A DNA stretch of 64,000 nt, from the NCBI RefSeq assembly GCF_002165375.2, contig NZ_CP032134.1, forward strand, positions 2,418,001 through 2,482,000. Reading direction: 5' to 3'. Both the position numbers and the translations under genes were made by a program. Under the pieces are notes generated by a model. The model did not search any database and was not told the origin of the DNA. It saw only the letters and a program-made list of their open reading frames with translations. The stretch is from Acinetobacter chinensis (GTDB lineage Bacteria; Pseudomonadota; Gammaproteobacteria; Pseudomonadales; Moraxellaceae). Positions 8,872 through 17,716 of the stretch are shown here, piece by piece (the stretch's first letter is position 1; every line of letters begins with the position of its first letter).

Positions 8872-8888
8872 ATCTTAGACTCTAAGAT
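8872..8888 (+). terminator. short hairpin after lipA
   Basis: ATCTTAG-ACT-CTAAGAT, a perfect 7-bp stem with a 3-nt loop, 11 bp after the lipA stop. No T tract follows, so termination here is doubtful; it may only protect the 3' end. Confidence 0.35.
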
Positions 8889-8916
8889 AAAGTGCCACTA
8901 AAGCTAAGTTAAGCCA

Positions 8917-8946
8917 GGAAGTAAAATGCGACAGCATTTTACTTCC
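8917..8946. repeat. perfect 13-bp hairpin element (GGAAGTAAAATGC)
   Basis: GGAAGTAAAATGC - GACA - GCATTTTACTTCC: 13 paired bases without mismatch and a tetraloop. A decayed relative (GAAGTAAAATGTGAACAGCATTT) occurs at 54709-54737 in another intergenic region, so this looks like a small dispersed extragenic element. No T tract follows, so it is not a standard terminator. Confidence 0.6.
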
Positions 8947-9310
8947 ATACCAACCAAATCAAAGTTGTACCATTCACTGTTTCCATTTCTCATAAGAAGA
9001 AAAATATCAGATTTATACTTTTATTGCGTAAGAGTTTTTCCACACCTCATATTGCTCTCAAGCTGATCCCCCTGCTATCTGTCACTCCTTTTAGACATTG
9101 CCTGATTCGACTTTAAGTGAAACAATGAAATTTCATATAAAAAAGCCTAACTTGTCTAAGTCAGGCACTTTATAAATTTCAAATTATTGAAATTACTTAA
9201 ATAACACAATACCTTGCGTATAAGGTGTATTATGTTAATTTTAGGAATAATAAATAAATTGGGTATCTAACATATGCATAATTATTGGTCTTCCACTCCT
9301 TAATTTATAA
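8947..9310. other. AT-rich intergenic stretch
   Basis: About 360 bp between the hairpin element and the small ORF at 9311. It contains one imperfect hairpin at about 9148-9169 (GCCTAACTT/AAGTCAGGC, one mismatch) without a following T tract. No further gene, tRNA or repeat is seen. Confidence 0.5.
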
Positions 9311-9550
9311 ATGAAAAAAAATGGAGAATTTATTTTTGTTTGCAATCATGCTTTAGAAGAAGATGCACAAGTTTCTATGAGCATCCAATACAACCTTTCA
9401 AGAGTTAAATTTACTCGATCACAATTACCATCTCATCTTTCTAAATGTCGAATTATTTATGATATTAGAGGACAACTGATAGACAACTATGTACAGGAAA
9501 AAATAGTTAATCAATTAAGCTTAGTCGCATCTGTGGAGTTTAAAGAATAA
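9311..9550 (+). CDS. hypothetical protein, probably remnant
   Basis: A 79-residue ORF with no recognised domain; hydrophilic, no signal peptide. It is AT-richer than its neighbours and no purine-rich ribosome-binding sequence precedes the ATG. It is followed at once by an open frame without a start and with an internal stop (9544-9783), so both may be parts of one decayed gene. Size and setting would fit an orphan immunity-type gene, but nothing in the sequence shows that. No function is assigned. Confidence 0.4.
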   Translation: MKKNGEFIFVCNHALEEDAQVSMSIQYNLSRVKFTRSQLPSHLSKCRIIYDIRGQLIDNYVQEKIVNQLSLVASVEFKE

Positions 9551-9783
9551 TAGGGTTACAAGTCATCGTCTGCTGCGAGAATGAAAATGAAATAATTAAA
9601 TCCTTGAAAGATATTGTTGATTCTTATGAAGGTTTTTTTATAGATAAAAATTTATTTGGCTTATCAATTCCAACGAATATTCTTGATTTGGTTCGTGAGA
9701 ATAATATTTGAACCGCACTTGAACGTTTTGATGTATATGACCTATGGTCTGGTAACTGGCATTATAAAAAATCATCCATTTAA
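9544..9783 (+). pseudogene. decayed ORF with in-frame stop
   Basis: Frame beginning near 9544 reads ...GLQVIVCCENENEIIK... to ...LDLVRENNI, then a TGA at 9709-9711, then continues TALERFDVYDLWSGNWHYKK to TAA at 9781-9783. There is no ATG or GTG start; it is shifted relative to the ORF ending at 9550. Protein-like composition on both sides of the stop suggests a degraded coding sequence. The family is not recognised. Confidence 0.45.
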
Positions 9784-9861
9784 CTTATGTTTACCTAAAG
9801 CCTAGTTCACATTTAAAATTATATTTAATTATCAATAATTTAAAAACATTTATTAAGCCCC

Positions 9862-9892
9862 AAAAAGCGACTTGGAAACATGTCGCTTTTTT
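9862..9892. terminator. bidirectional terminator
   Basis: AAAAAGCGAC - loop - GTCGCTTTTTT, with A run on one side and T run on the other, 41 bp beyond the epmA stop. It can serve epmA (minus) and the decayed locus (plus). Confidence 0.8.
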
Positions 9893-9932
9893 GAGTATTT
9901 TGAAACAAAAAATGGCTTTGGGGTTTCATCCC

Positions 9933-10913
9933 TTACGACACATCCGCTGTAAAACTCACCACCTTTTCCAGCTTCATTTGATTAGTCACAACCATCAACA
10001 AACGATCAATCCCCAAGGCTATCCCAGAACATTCAGGCATATTTGGCAAGGCTACGAGTAGATACTCATCTATCGGCATCACATGCAAGCCTAATTTTTC
10101 ACGCTCTGCATTATCCGCTTCAAAACGCCCACGTAAAACATCAGCGTCAATCAATTCATCATAAGCATTAGCAAGCTCCAATCCTTCGATATACAACTCA
10201 AAACGTGCCGCAACCAGTTCACTATCTTCATCTATACGGGTTTTAGCCAGTGACGCCATTTCAGGTGGAAAATCGGTTAAAAATACGGGGGTATCAAAAC
10301 CTAAACTTGGCTCAACCATGTGAGAGAATAAAAGGTCGATATAACCCAAACGATCATCGCCCAGATCCAGATTTAAACCGACACGGTGACAGGCATCTTT
10401 TAACTCTTTTAAAGTCGCTTGCAATGGATTTAAATCCAGACGATCCATAAAGGCATGTTTATAACTCAAAACTGTTGGACGAACTTCACCAAAACGATCG
10501 ACTAGAACTACATTGAGTAAATCTGTCACTTCCAGCATCAAATCTTTCAATGAAAATGCAGGTCGATACCATTCCAGCATAGTGAATTCACTGTTGTGCT
10601 TACGCCCATGCTCATCATCACGGAATACTTTACAGATCTGGTAAATCGCCCCACTGCCACTCGCAAGCAAACGCTTCATGGCAAATTCAGGAGAGGTCTG
10701 CAAATAATGGGTTTGTTTTTTGCCTTTTACATGTCTCTGTGCCTGCACAGAAGCCAGATGCACATCGGTCACGCCTGCTTGCGAAAGTACAGGCGTTTCC
10801 ACCTCTAAAACATTACGTTCCGCAAAAAACTGACGAAGCTGTGCATACATTTTTGCACGAGCTTTTAAAGCTTTTAAATCACAGGTCGGCTGATAATTTA
10901 CAGATTCACTCAT
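9933..10913 (-). CDS. epmA: elongation factor P--(R)-beta-lysine ligase
   Basis: EpmA (GenX/PoxA/YjeA), a lysyl-tRNA-synthetase-like enzyme without the anticodon domain that attaches (R)-beta-lysine to a conserved Lys of elongation factor P. 326 residues, family length. Class II motif 2 is VFRDDEHGRKHNSEF and motif 3 is SGIALGIDRLLMVV; the substrate-binding FTMLEWYRP is present. Its start overlaps the pdxB stop by 4 bp (ATGA), so the two are translationally coupled. epmB and efp are not in the window. Confidence 0.94.
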   Translation of the reverse strand: MSESVNYQPTCDLKALKARAKMYAQLRQFFAERNVLEVETPVLSQAGVTDVHLASVQAQRHVKGKKQTHYLQTSPEFAMKRLLASGSGAIYQICKVFRDDEHGRKHNSEFTMLEWYRPAFSLKDLMLEVTDLLNVVLVDRFGEVRPTVLSYKHAFMDRLDLNPLQATLKELKDACHRVGLNLDLGDDRLGYIDLLFSHMVEPSLGFDTPVFLTDFPPEMASLAKTRIDEDSELVAARFELYIEGLELANAYDELIDADVLRGRFEADNAEREKLGLHVMPIDEYLLVALPNMPECSGIALGIDRLLMVVTNQMKLEKVVSFTADVS

Positions 10914-11977
10914 GCTTTAGGACCTCCGTGCGCTGCCCATTCACGGCGTAAAGGATAGGTTTTTCTTAAATGATCAAATGCTTTCTGATCTACTTTGCCA
11001 TCCTTTAAACACTCGCGCAGATTAAAATCATCATTGGAAATATCATAAATTTCAGACAAATGATGCTTCAAGGTTTGTTTAATGCTGTTTCCATAAAAAT
11101 ATTGGGCACATGCAGGAAGTTGTGACTCAAACTTTTTATGCGCAGGATAATCAAAAGTTTTGCAAAAGGCTTCATAGATCATTTGTGTCCCACGTGCCTT
11201 ACCTTCCAGGCTGTAGCCTGCAATATGTGGTGTGACAATGGTAATTAAATCAAGTAAGCGCTGTGAAATCTCAGGTTCATGTTCAAAAACATCGAGTACG
11301 ACTTTACGTTTTGTCTGAAGAATATCCTGAATTAAAGCAGCTTCCTCAACCACAGCACCACGTGCTGAATTTATCAAAATCGTCTCAGGCTTCATCATTG
11401 TCAGAGTTTCAGCATTGATCAAATGATAAGTTGGGTATTCACCCTCATGTGTTAATGGAACATGTGTTGTAATTGCATCTGAGTTTTTTAATAATTCTTC
11501 CAGTTCGACCTGGTGAATATTCTCGCGCTGTACAAATGGATCATAGCCAATGACGTTCCAGCCCAAAAGCTGAGCCATATAAGCTAAACGTGAACCGACA
11601 TTTCCAAGACCAATAATTCCTAAAGTGAATTGTTTTCCTTGATCTAAAAATTCAGGGTCGATATGTAATAATACAGTAATCACATATTCTGCAACCGCCT
11701 GAGCATTACATCCTGCTGCATTTGACCAGGCAATCTGCTGTTTTTCCAATGCAGATATATCCAGATGATCTGTGCCTATAGTGGCACTGCCAACAAATTT
11801 TAATTGTGTCTTTTCAATCAGTTGATTATTTACTTTTGTGACTGAACGTACCAATAATGCTTCTGCATCATGGACATCTTTTTGAGTCAGTGTCCGCCCT
11901 GCTGCCTGATGAATATTGCCAAATTCCGCAAAAAAATACTCGGTAAAAGCCAGATTTTCATCAGCCACAATTTTCAT
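10910..11977 (-). CDS. pdxB: 4-phosphoerythronate dehydrogenase
   Basis: NAD-dependent 2-hydroxyacid dehydrogenase of pyridoxal 5'-phosphate synthesis (second step, erythronate-4-phosphate oxidation). The nucleotide-binding loop is GIIGLGNVGSRLA, the substrate-binding/catalytic region INSARGAVVEEAAL and the catalytic His is in TPHIAGYS. 355 residues. I chose the ATG at 11977 because it gives MKIVADENLAF, the usual family N-terminus; an upstream ATG at 12010 would add eleven residues. The C-terminal PdxB dimerisation region is present. Overlaps epmA by 4 bp. Confidence 0.93.
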   Translation of the reverse strand: MKIVADENLAFTEYFFAEFGNIHQAAGRTLTQKDVHDAEALLVRSVTKVNNQLIEKTQLKFVGSATIGTDHLDISALEKQQIAWSNAAGCNAQAVAEYVITVLLHIDPEFLDQGKQFTLGIIGLGNVGSRLAYMAQLLGWNVIGYDPFVQRENIHQVELEELLKNSDAITTHVPLTHEGEYPTYHLINAETLTMMKPETILINSARGAVVEEAALIQDILQTKRKVVLDVFEHEPEISQRLLDLITIVTPHIAGYSLEGKARGTQMIYEAFCKTFDYPAHKKFESQLPACAQYFYGNSIKQTLKHHLSEIYDISNDDFNLRECLKDGKVDQKAFDHLRKTYPLRREWAAHGGPKA

Positions 11978-12112
11978 ATCTGTCTTCCAGTCTATATTCG
12001 GGTTTATCATACCGCTAAGCGGAAATAAACTCTATGACTCGACTATAGGTAGACCAGTTTAATGCCTGATTACGCATCATTTTTCGAATCTCATACTTAT
12101 AGCAAGAGTAAA

Positions 12113-12880
12113 TTAAAGAACTTCGAACTGAATTCTGCGATTCTTTTTACGCCCATCCGGTGTCGTGTTATCAGCAACCGGCTGAGCAGCTCCGACCCCA
12201 ACCGTACTTAAACGCACAGCTGCTATATCTTTGGATATCAGATATATTTTCACTGTATTGGCACGTTCAAGACTCAGCTGATTGTTTTTCTGTAGATTTC
12301 CCGAACTGTCTGTGTGCCCAGTAATTCGAATATTTTTATTCTGTACACGATTTAAAGCCATTGCCATTTCATTCAGGATCTGCATGCCTGATTCAGTTAA
12401 TATGGCACTTCCAGACTCAAATTCCACAATTCTGTCTGCAAGTGCATCATCCACAATTTTTTGCTCCCCTTCCTGAACCGAAAGAGCTGTTTTTAACAGA
12501 TAGGGACTTTGCAACTGAGACTGCACAGCAGAAGTCACAGGAAGAATATCATGCTGCGTCTGTACTTTGCCTGAAAGCTCAAGCTGAGTTCCCTGCACTG
12601 TCAGTTTGCCCTGACTGACTTTTTTCAGTTCAGGTTGAATGACACGACTTACAGACTCAGTCCAGCCCACAGGTGTACTGACCCTGGATTTAACCTGAAT
12701 GCGGTCAACGACCTGTTCACCATAAACAGCTCTGGCTTTCTGTAAAATAGATTGCTTTGTCATTTCATCTGCAACCACACCTGAAATAATGACAGGTTGA
12801 GCAGCCATTGAAGTGCCTGTGATCCCTAAAAAAGAGACCAGGATTAAAATCATACTGTTAATTAAATTGATCAGACTCAT
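12113..12880 (-). CDS. tagN: T6SS-associated OmpA-family protein TagN
   Basis: Periplasmic/outer-membrane protein of 255 residues with an N-terminal signal peptide (residues about 1-26, ending SMAA) and a C-terminal OmpA/MotB peptidoglycan-binding domain (about 148-255; motifs FESGSAIL, ITGHTDSSG, RKKNRRIQFEV). It probably ties the type VI machine to the cell wall. It is the last gene of the leftward operon and its ATG overlaps the tagF stop (ATGA). No convincing terminator follows before pdxB. Confidence 0.85.
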   Translation of the reverse strand: MSLINLINSMILILVSFLGITGTSMAAQPVIISGVVADEMTKQSILQKARAVYGEQVVDRIQVKSRVSTPVGWTESVSRVIQPELKKVSQGKLTVQGTQLELSGKVQTQHDILPVTSAVQSQLQSPYLLKTALSVQEGEQKIVDDALADRIVEFESGSAILTESGMQILNEMAMALNRVQNKNIRITGHTDSSGNLQKNNQLSLERANTVKIYLISKDIAAVRLSTVGVGAAQPVADNTTPDGRKKNRRIQFEVL

Positions 12881-13878
12881 ATTTGTTCTTCTATAAAATA
12901 CTGACGGAATAATTTTAAAGCCTGAGTCAGACTCAACTGTCGCTCATTCAGTGACTGTTCCAATGCTGCCAGACCTGCATTCTGCTCAATATAAGCGTCA
13001 ATCCATGCTGATTCAGCGATTGAAATCCATCGCTCATTCTGCAAATCCTGGATCAGAATATCGCTGAGAACAGTAATATCTGCCCCCTGAAAGCCAAATA
13101 ACATGATCGGCTCATCAGCATGAATAATTCCCGACAGTAACTCAGCATCCTGACCTGCCAGAAACATGGTAATCAGACTGCACCAGAATGCTGCGGCTTC
13201 ATGCACGTACATTGCATTCAATCCAGGGCAGTAAAGTACTTTTTTCAGGCGTCCTGTACCATATTTCTGAACAGGCTGCAGCAGCAGTCCAAGTGCAAGC
13301 ATATGCTGAACCAGTGTAGTGACCTGCATTTTCAGTAAATCTGCAAATGAATACAGAGTATGCTGTTCATAAAAATTTCTGACCTTGAAATCTGTATAAG
13401 CCGTAATTTCCTTACTTATTTTACTCAGTTTATTCAACAGCATATCCGGGTCTTTAATACTTCTCAGAATACGGTTTTTCTGATAGAGCTCCATCAGTAC
13501 CGGCTTATACTGGAACAGTGACCATTGCAGATTCTCCCAGGGATTCTGCACATTCAGTAAATGTCCAATAACCATGGGAAACTGACGCCCTGAACTGTCC
13601 TCACTCGCGATCAGATTGGCGATCAAAAACATTTCATCCTCAGGATTGGCGATAAAAAAATCCACTGATGGCAAATGCTTATAAGCCTGCGTAAATAAGG
13701 GCATCGTCATGGCTGTTTCCAAAGACTCTGTTAACCACAGATCCAGTACCTGAACCAGTGCTGACTGACCTTTTGATTTCAGGAAATCCCCCCATGCCGG
13801 ACTTTTTCCAAAATACAGAGGTAATGATTTTAACTGCTGCATTGCCGAATGCCCTGTCAGTGTTTCTCCTGTAATCAT
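12877..13878 (-). CDS. tagF: T6SS accessory protein TagF
   Basis: TagF-domain protein, 333 residues, with the characteristic N-terminal PLYFGKSPAWGDFLK. In other bacteria TagF is a post-translational repressor of type VI firing that works with the PpkA/PppA/Fha kinase pathway; those partners are not encoded in this cluster, so its mode here is open. It overlaps tssM by 4 bp and tagN by 4 bp. Confidence 0.88.
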   Translation of the reverse strand: MITGETLTGHSAMQQLKSLPLYFGKSPAWGDFLKSKGQSALVQVLDLWLTESLETAMTMPLFTQAYKHLPSVDFFIANPEDEMFLIANLIASEDSSGRQFPMVIGHLLNVQNPWENLQWSLFQYKPVLMELYQKNRILRSIKDPDMLLNKLSKISKEITAYTDFKVRNFYEQHTLYSFADLLKMQVTTLVQHMLALGLLLQPVQKYGTGRLKKVLYCPGLNAMYVHEAAAFWCSLITMFLAGQDAELLSGIIHADEPIMLFGFQGADITVLSDILIQDLQNERWISIAESAWIDAYIEQNAGLAALEQSLNERQLSLTQALKLFRQYFIEEQI

Positions 13879-16800
13879 GATGGTTTCACCGTCATTTGAG
13901 CAGGTTCAACTGTGGTTTCCTGTTTCGGTACAGATGCCGCAACTGGCGTCGGCGATGCCGTAACTGTCATCACTCCTTTATTTAAGGTCACTTTATCAAC
14001 CAGCTGCAACCCTGCATAACCCCGTCCCGAACCAACTGAACTTCCTGTATTTCCACTGATTAATCTGAAATTCATTTTCACCGCATATTCCGGATTCTGT
14101 TTATCCGTCCATGTCATTTCAAAACCGCCATTCACTGCTTTACGCTGTGCTGAATCTATTAAACGGTTAATGCCATATTCACCGGGTTCATCCACAACGG
14201 TATGCGTCTGACCATCCACACTGACTGCTGTAATCCTGACGCCTGGAATTGCTCCTGGATTTGGCCAGATAAAGTTGACCCATTGCTGAATTCCATTTTC
14301 ATAAATCATTCTTTGACCATCAATATCCACGGTATAAGACACAAGCTGAGGATTCTGTAAGGGAAAGAACTGAAAACTCGACTGACTCACAGACTTAGGC
14401 GCATTCAGTTGACTCAACTCCCCCGTTGCCACGCCATTTGCAGGTGCGACATAATTCTGAAAAGCTGCGACAAACTGCGGGTTAAGCACAATTCCCATAT
14501 CTTTCCATGTTCTGGAACTGATGGTGTAACCTCTGCGAATGATCAAAGGGTCCAGTATTTCTTTGACAAATCTTGAAATACTGCCACTTTCGCCAAAAAC
14601 CTGCCCAATTTCCTGACTGGTCGCCTGTACTGTTGCCGTGGCAAAAAAGGGATATTTCTGGCTGATGGTTTGTGTAAATGGCTGATAAGCCTGCATTTGC
14701 CACAGTTTATTAATTTCATCCTGAGCTGGTGCCAGCAGACTTTCAAATGTCTGAGTTAGAGGTTTGACCAGCAGTTTCTGTAACAGTTGCTGATCTACCG
14801 GATTCATTCCGGTGGACAGTTTCTCTGATACTGTTTTTTCAGTCAGATTAAAGACGGATGTCTGATCATTGATGGTCTGTTTCACCAGTGCAACAGCACC
14901 AGGTCCAATATCTCCCATACTTTTCAGATCATTGACTTTGCTTCGCACCTGAGAAAAATTCAGTAAATACTCATCCAGTAATGATTTATTCTGTTGATCA
15001 TCCCGTTTACGGACAAGCTGATAAAACATCTGAAATTCCTGAGAAATAACGCCCTGTGACTGAGTCATTGCTCTTTGAACAGCAAGATCACCACTGTTCT
15101 GTCCTAAAATTTTACGTTTAAACCATGCAATAAAACCCGCCTGAGGGACTGCCAGTTCAGCCTGAACAACAGGGTTATCCCAGCTGGTTTCTTTTGCTAC
15201 TCTATCCATCAGGCTCCGTAATGGAGAAGACTGTGGCTCTCCCATTGCATTCAGGTATGTTGCCTGCTGTATAAAATCCGTCCCTTTGGCATAATGTACC
15301 GCGTTCAGGAATTTCCTCCATTGCAGAATATATTCCTGCTTATACAGTTGGGTCAGTTGTTTTTTAATCTGTTCGGGACTGCCACCAAAGGTCAGATCAT
15401 CTGACTGATGACTGTTTAAAACCCAGTCTTTCGAATCTATCGGCTTATTTGCTGCGTCCTCAATCGCTTTTTCAACGTAGTCGCTCCAGGCCTGGTGCGT
15501 AAAGATACCCGGTAAAGCATAACCTCCCATCACCAGTGATTTATGATCATTTCCTACAATCTGCCCAATAGTCAACACAGGAAAACGGACAGCCGCACGC
15601 ATTTTAATTTCGTTATAAACCCGATCACGGGCAGGTGTACCCTGTATCACAGATAACAGTAGCTGTCTGGACTGATCCACCAGTCGGGCATCTGACTCCA
15701 GGACAGGAAAACCTTCAACAGTCGTCAATGTCATGGCATAAGATAAAATCTGTTCAGCTTTAGCCAACTGCTCTGCACTCTGTGCCTGTCCCTGGGCTTC
15801 AAGCCAGATTCTCCAGAAGCGTGTGACCTGATCTCCCAGATGTGCTGCATCCATATACTGAGGATTACTTAACATCAGATAAGCTTTCAGCGCATTGTAA
15901 CCATCCTGCGGATTACTTTCTGAAGGCATCATATACTGTACTTTTCCTGATTCGGTCTGCTGAATCTGAACATTGACATGATGCTGTTTTAACGTTGCTT
16001 CATTATTTTTTAATTGCTGCAAATACGTTGCCATATTCTGCTGAGAGGGTTGCAGTATCAGCTGACGGATACCATTTAAATATTCTTTCTGAAGTTTTTG
16101 CCTCAGGTTCTGCCCCTGATAAAGCCCCAGACTGAACTGTACTGAGCGATCTTTTTCAAAAGCATCAAGCTGCTGCAAACGCTCCTGCAAAATCAGCAAA
16201 GCTCCAAACTGGCTGTTTAAAGACTGCTGACCACTGTTCTGTAACTGAACAGCTTTTTCCAGATCAGACTGAACATCTGCGATCAGCATCTGATTATTAC
16301 GGGCAGACCAGATCCATGCACCAAGCAGTATCGAGACTGTCAACAGTGCAGTGATAAAGGTGATATAACGTCTCCGCTTAAACACGGGATTTATATGCTG
16401 TTTCACCAGATGTTTATCTTTCAGAATAATTTCTGAAAACAGACCTTTCAAAAAATAACCATGATTTGGTGCAGTATTATTTATTACAGGTATGAAACCT
16501 GATTCTGCACTCTGACTCAGCTGAAATTCCTGCACAATCTGCTGAGTGGTTGGACTCTCAATCCGTCCTTCCTGCAAAGCACTGGTAAAATAAAAACCAC
16601 GGAACACAGGTTTGAACTGATAAGGATTTTCTTCGAACAGTGTCCCGATAAAAGATTTCAGTACGGGTTTAAGCGTTTTAAACTCTAAAGGAAAGGTCAT
16701 GACTCCTGGTGAAATGTTCTGAGCATGTCTACGGCTAAGATGTGTGGTACTGACACTTTTTAAACCGTCATAAAGAAAATTGTATTGCTGCTCGAACTGT

Positions 16801-17687
16801 TCCACAGCTTTCTGTGATGAATCTGGTAAATAACTCAAAGTTGCACCCCAGACCTGATCAAATTCCTCCGGCTCATAGCATTCAAAAAATTCTGCAAAAC
16901 CTGCGACCAGATCCATTTTTGTAAATACAAGATAAACCGGTGCAAAAACCTCCAGTTGTTCAGTCAGATCCTGAATCCTTGCACGGAGACTTTTGGCCAG
17001 TTTTAATGTCTTTTCAGGGCTTTGACTGATCAGCTCGGCTATGCTGACAACCAGAATTAATCCGTTGACAGGAGTACCTGGTCTGTTTTTTTTCAATAAA
17101 TTCAGAAATCCCAGCCATTCTGAGTGATCTTCTGTATACACGGAATACCGCCCTGCCGTATCCAGTAAAACCCCTTCGGTTGAAAAAAACCAGTCACAAC
17201 TACGGGTTCCACTCAGACTTCCTGTTTTCATTTTTTTATGGCTGTTTTCAAAAGGAAAATTCAATCCTGAATTAAAAACCGCTGAACTTTTACCCGCAGC
17301 AGGATTACCGATCACCATATACCAGGGAAGTTCATACAATGCGGCATTACCCTTTTTATCCCCCAGTCTGGATTTTCGTATCAGCCTGATGGAGTCTTTC
17401 ATCTGTTGATGAATCTGCTGTAATTCTTCTTTGTTATCCTGTTCAGCACCCGAGTTTCTTTCTATTGCTTCAGCTAAAACGTCTCCTTTCTTTTCATGCA
17501 TTTTTCGCTGTACAAACCAGAAAACACCATAAGAAATCAAGCCTGTAAAATAAACAACAAGCAGAAGTATAAAAACTTTACGCGGCATTGCCGTATATGA
17601 AGAGATAAGTGCAACAAAAATCGACAGTGCAATAATGGCTTTTGGATTAGTTGTGTACTGCCACAGGTACCCCAGAATGATATACAT
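13875..17687 (-). CDS. tssM: T6SS membrane subunit TssM (IcmF)
   Basis: Inner-membrane core component of 1270 residues, the largest of the system. Two N-terminal membrane helices (about 15-30 and 38-58), a cytoplasmic GTPase-like domain with Walker A GNPAAGKS at 127-134, Walker B VLLDTAG at 173-179 and TKMD at 256-259, a third helix at 441-461, then a long periplasmic part (about 465-1270). It forms the envelope-spanning complex with TssL; Acinetobacter clusters have no TssJ lipoprotein, and none is seen here. The P-loop is intact. The operon continues into tagF with a 4-bp overlap. Confidence 0.96.
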   Translation of the reverse strand: MYIILGYLWQYTTNPKAIIALSIFVALISSYTAMPRKVFILLLVVYFTGLISYGVFWFVQRKMHEKKGDVLAEAIERNSGAEQDNKEELQQIHQQMKDSIRLIRKSRLGDKKGNAALYELPWYMVIGNPAAGKSSAVFNSGLNFPFENSHKKMKTGSLSGTRSCDWFFSTEGVLLDTAGRYSVYTEDHSEWLGFLNLLKKNRPGTPVNGLILVVSIAELISQSPEKTLKLAKSLRARIQDLTEQLEVFAPVYLVFTKMDLVAGFAEFFECYEPEEFDQVWGATLSYLPDSSQKAVEQFEQQYNFLYDGLKSVSTTHLSRRHAQNISPGVMTFPLEFKTLKPVLKSFIGTLFEENPYQFKPVFRGFYFTSALQEGRIESPTTQQIVQEFQLSQSAESGFIPVINNTAPNHGYFLKGLFSEIILKDKHLVKQHINPVFKRRRYITFITALLTVSILLGAWIWSARNNQMLIADVQSDLEKAVQLQNSGQQSLNSQFGALLILQERLQQLDAFEKDRSVQFSLGLYQGQNLRQKLQKEYLNGIRQLILQPSQQNMATYLQQLKNNEATLKQHHVNVQIQQTESGKVQYMMPSESNPQDGYNALKAYLMLSNPQYMDAAHLGDQVTRFWRIWLEAQGQAQSAEQLAKAEQILSYAMTLTTVEGFPVLESDARLVDQSRQLLLSVIQGTPARDRVYNEIKMRAAVRFPVLTIGQIVGNDHKSLVMGGYALPGIFTHQAWSDYVEKAIEDAANKPIDSKDWVLNSHQSDDLTFGGSPEQIKKQLTQLYKQEYILQWRKFLNAVHYAKGTDFIQQATYLNAMGEPQSSPLRSLMDRVAKETSWDNPVVQAELAVPQAGFIAWFKRKILGQNSGDLAVQRAMTQSQGVISQEFQMFYQLVRKRDDQQNKSLLDEYLLNFSQVRSKVNDLKSMGDIGPGAVALVKQTINDQTSVFNLTEKTVSEKLSTGMNPVDQQLLQKLLVKPLTQTFESLLAPAQDEINKLWQMQAYQPFTQTISQKYPFFATATVQATSQEIGQVFGESGSISRFVKEILDPLIIRRGYTISSRTWKDMGIVLNPQFVAAFQNYVAPANGVATGELSQLNAPKSVSQSSFQFFPLQNPQLVSYTVDIDGQRMIYENGIQQWVNFIWPNPGAIPGVRITAVSVDGQTHTVVDEPGEYGINRLIDSAQRKAVNGGFEMTWTDKQNPEYAVKMNFRLISGNTGSSVGSGRGYAGLQLVDKVTLNKGVMTVTASPTPVAASVPKQETTVEPAQMTVKPS

Positions 17688-17716
17688 TATTTTCTCATTA
17701 TCTTTAATTATTAAAT

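Noticed and set aside
9311..9783. Toxin-antitoxin or effector-immunity locus
   Set aside because: Size and AT-richness fit, but no toxin fold, no intact partner gene and a broken second frame; listed only as a remnant.
13875..17687. Overlapping minus-strand ORFs of 67 and 73 residues inside tssM
   Set aside because: They lie fully within a conserved gene, in other frames, without ribosome-binding sites or recognisable domains.
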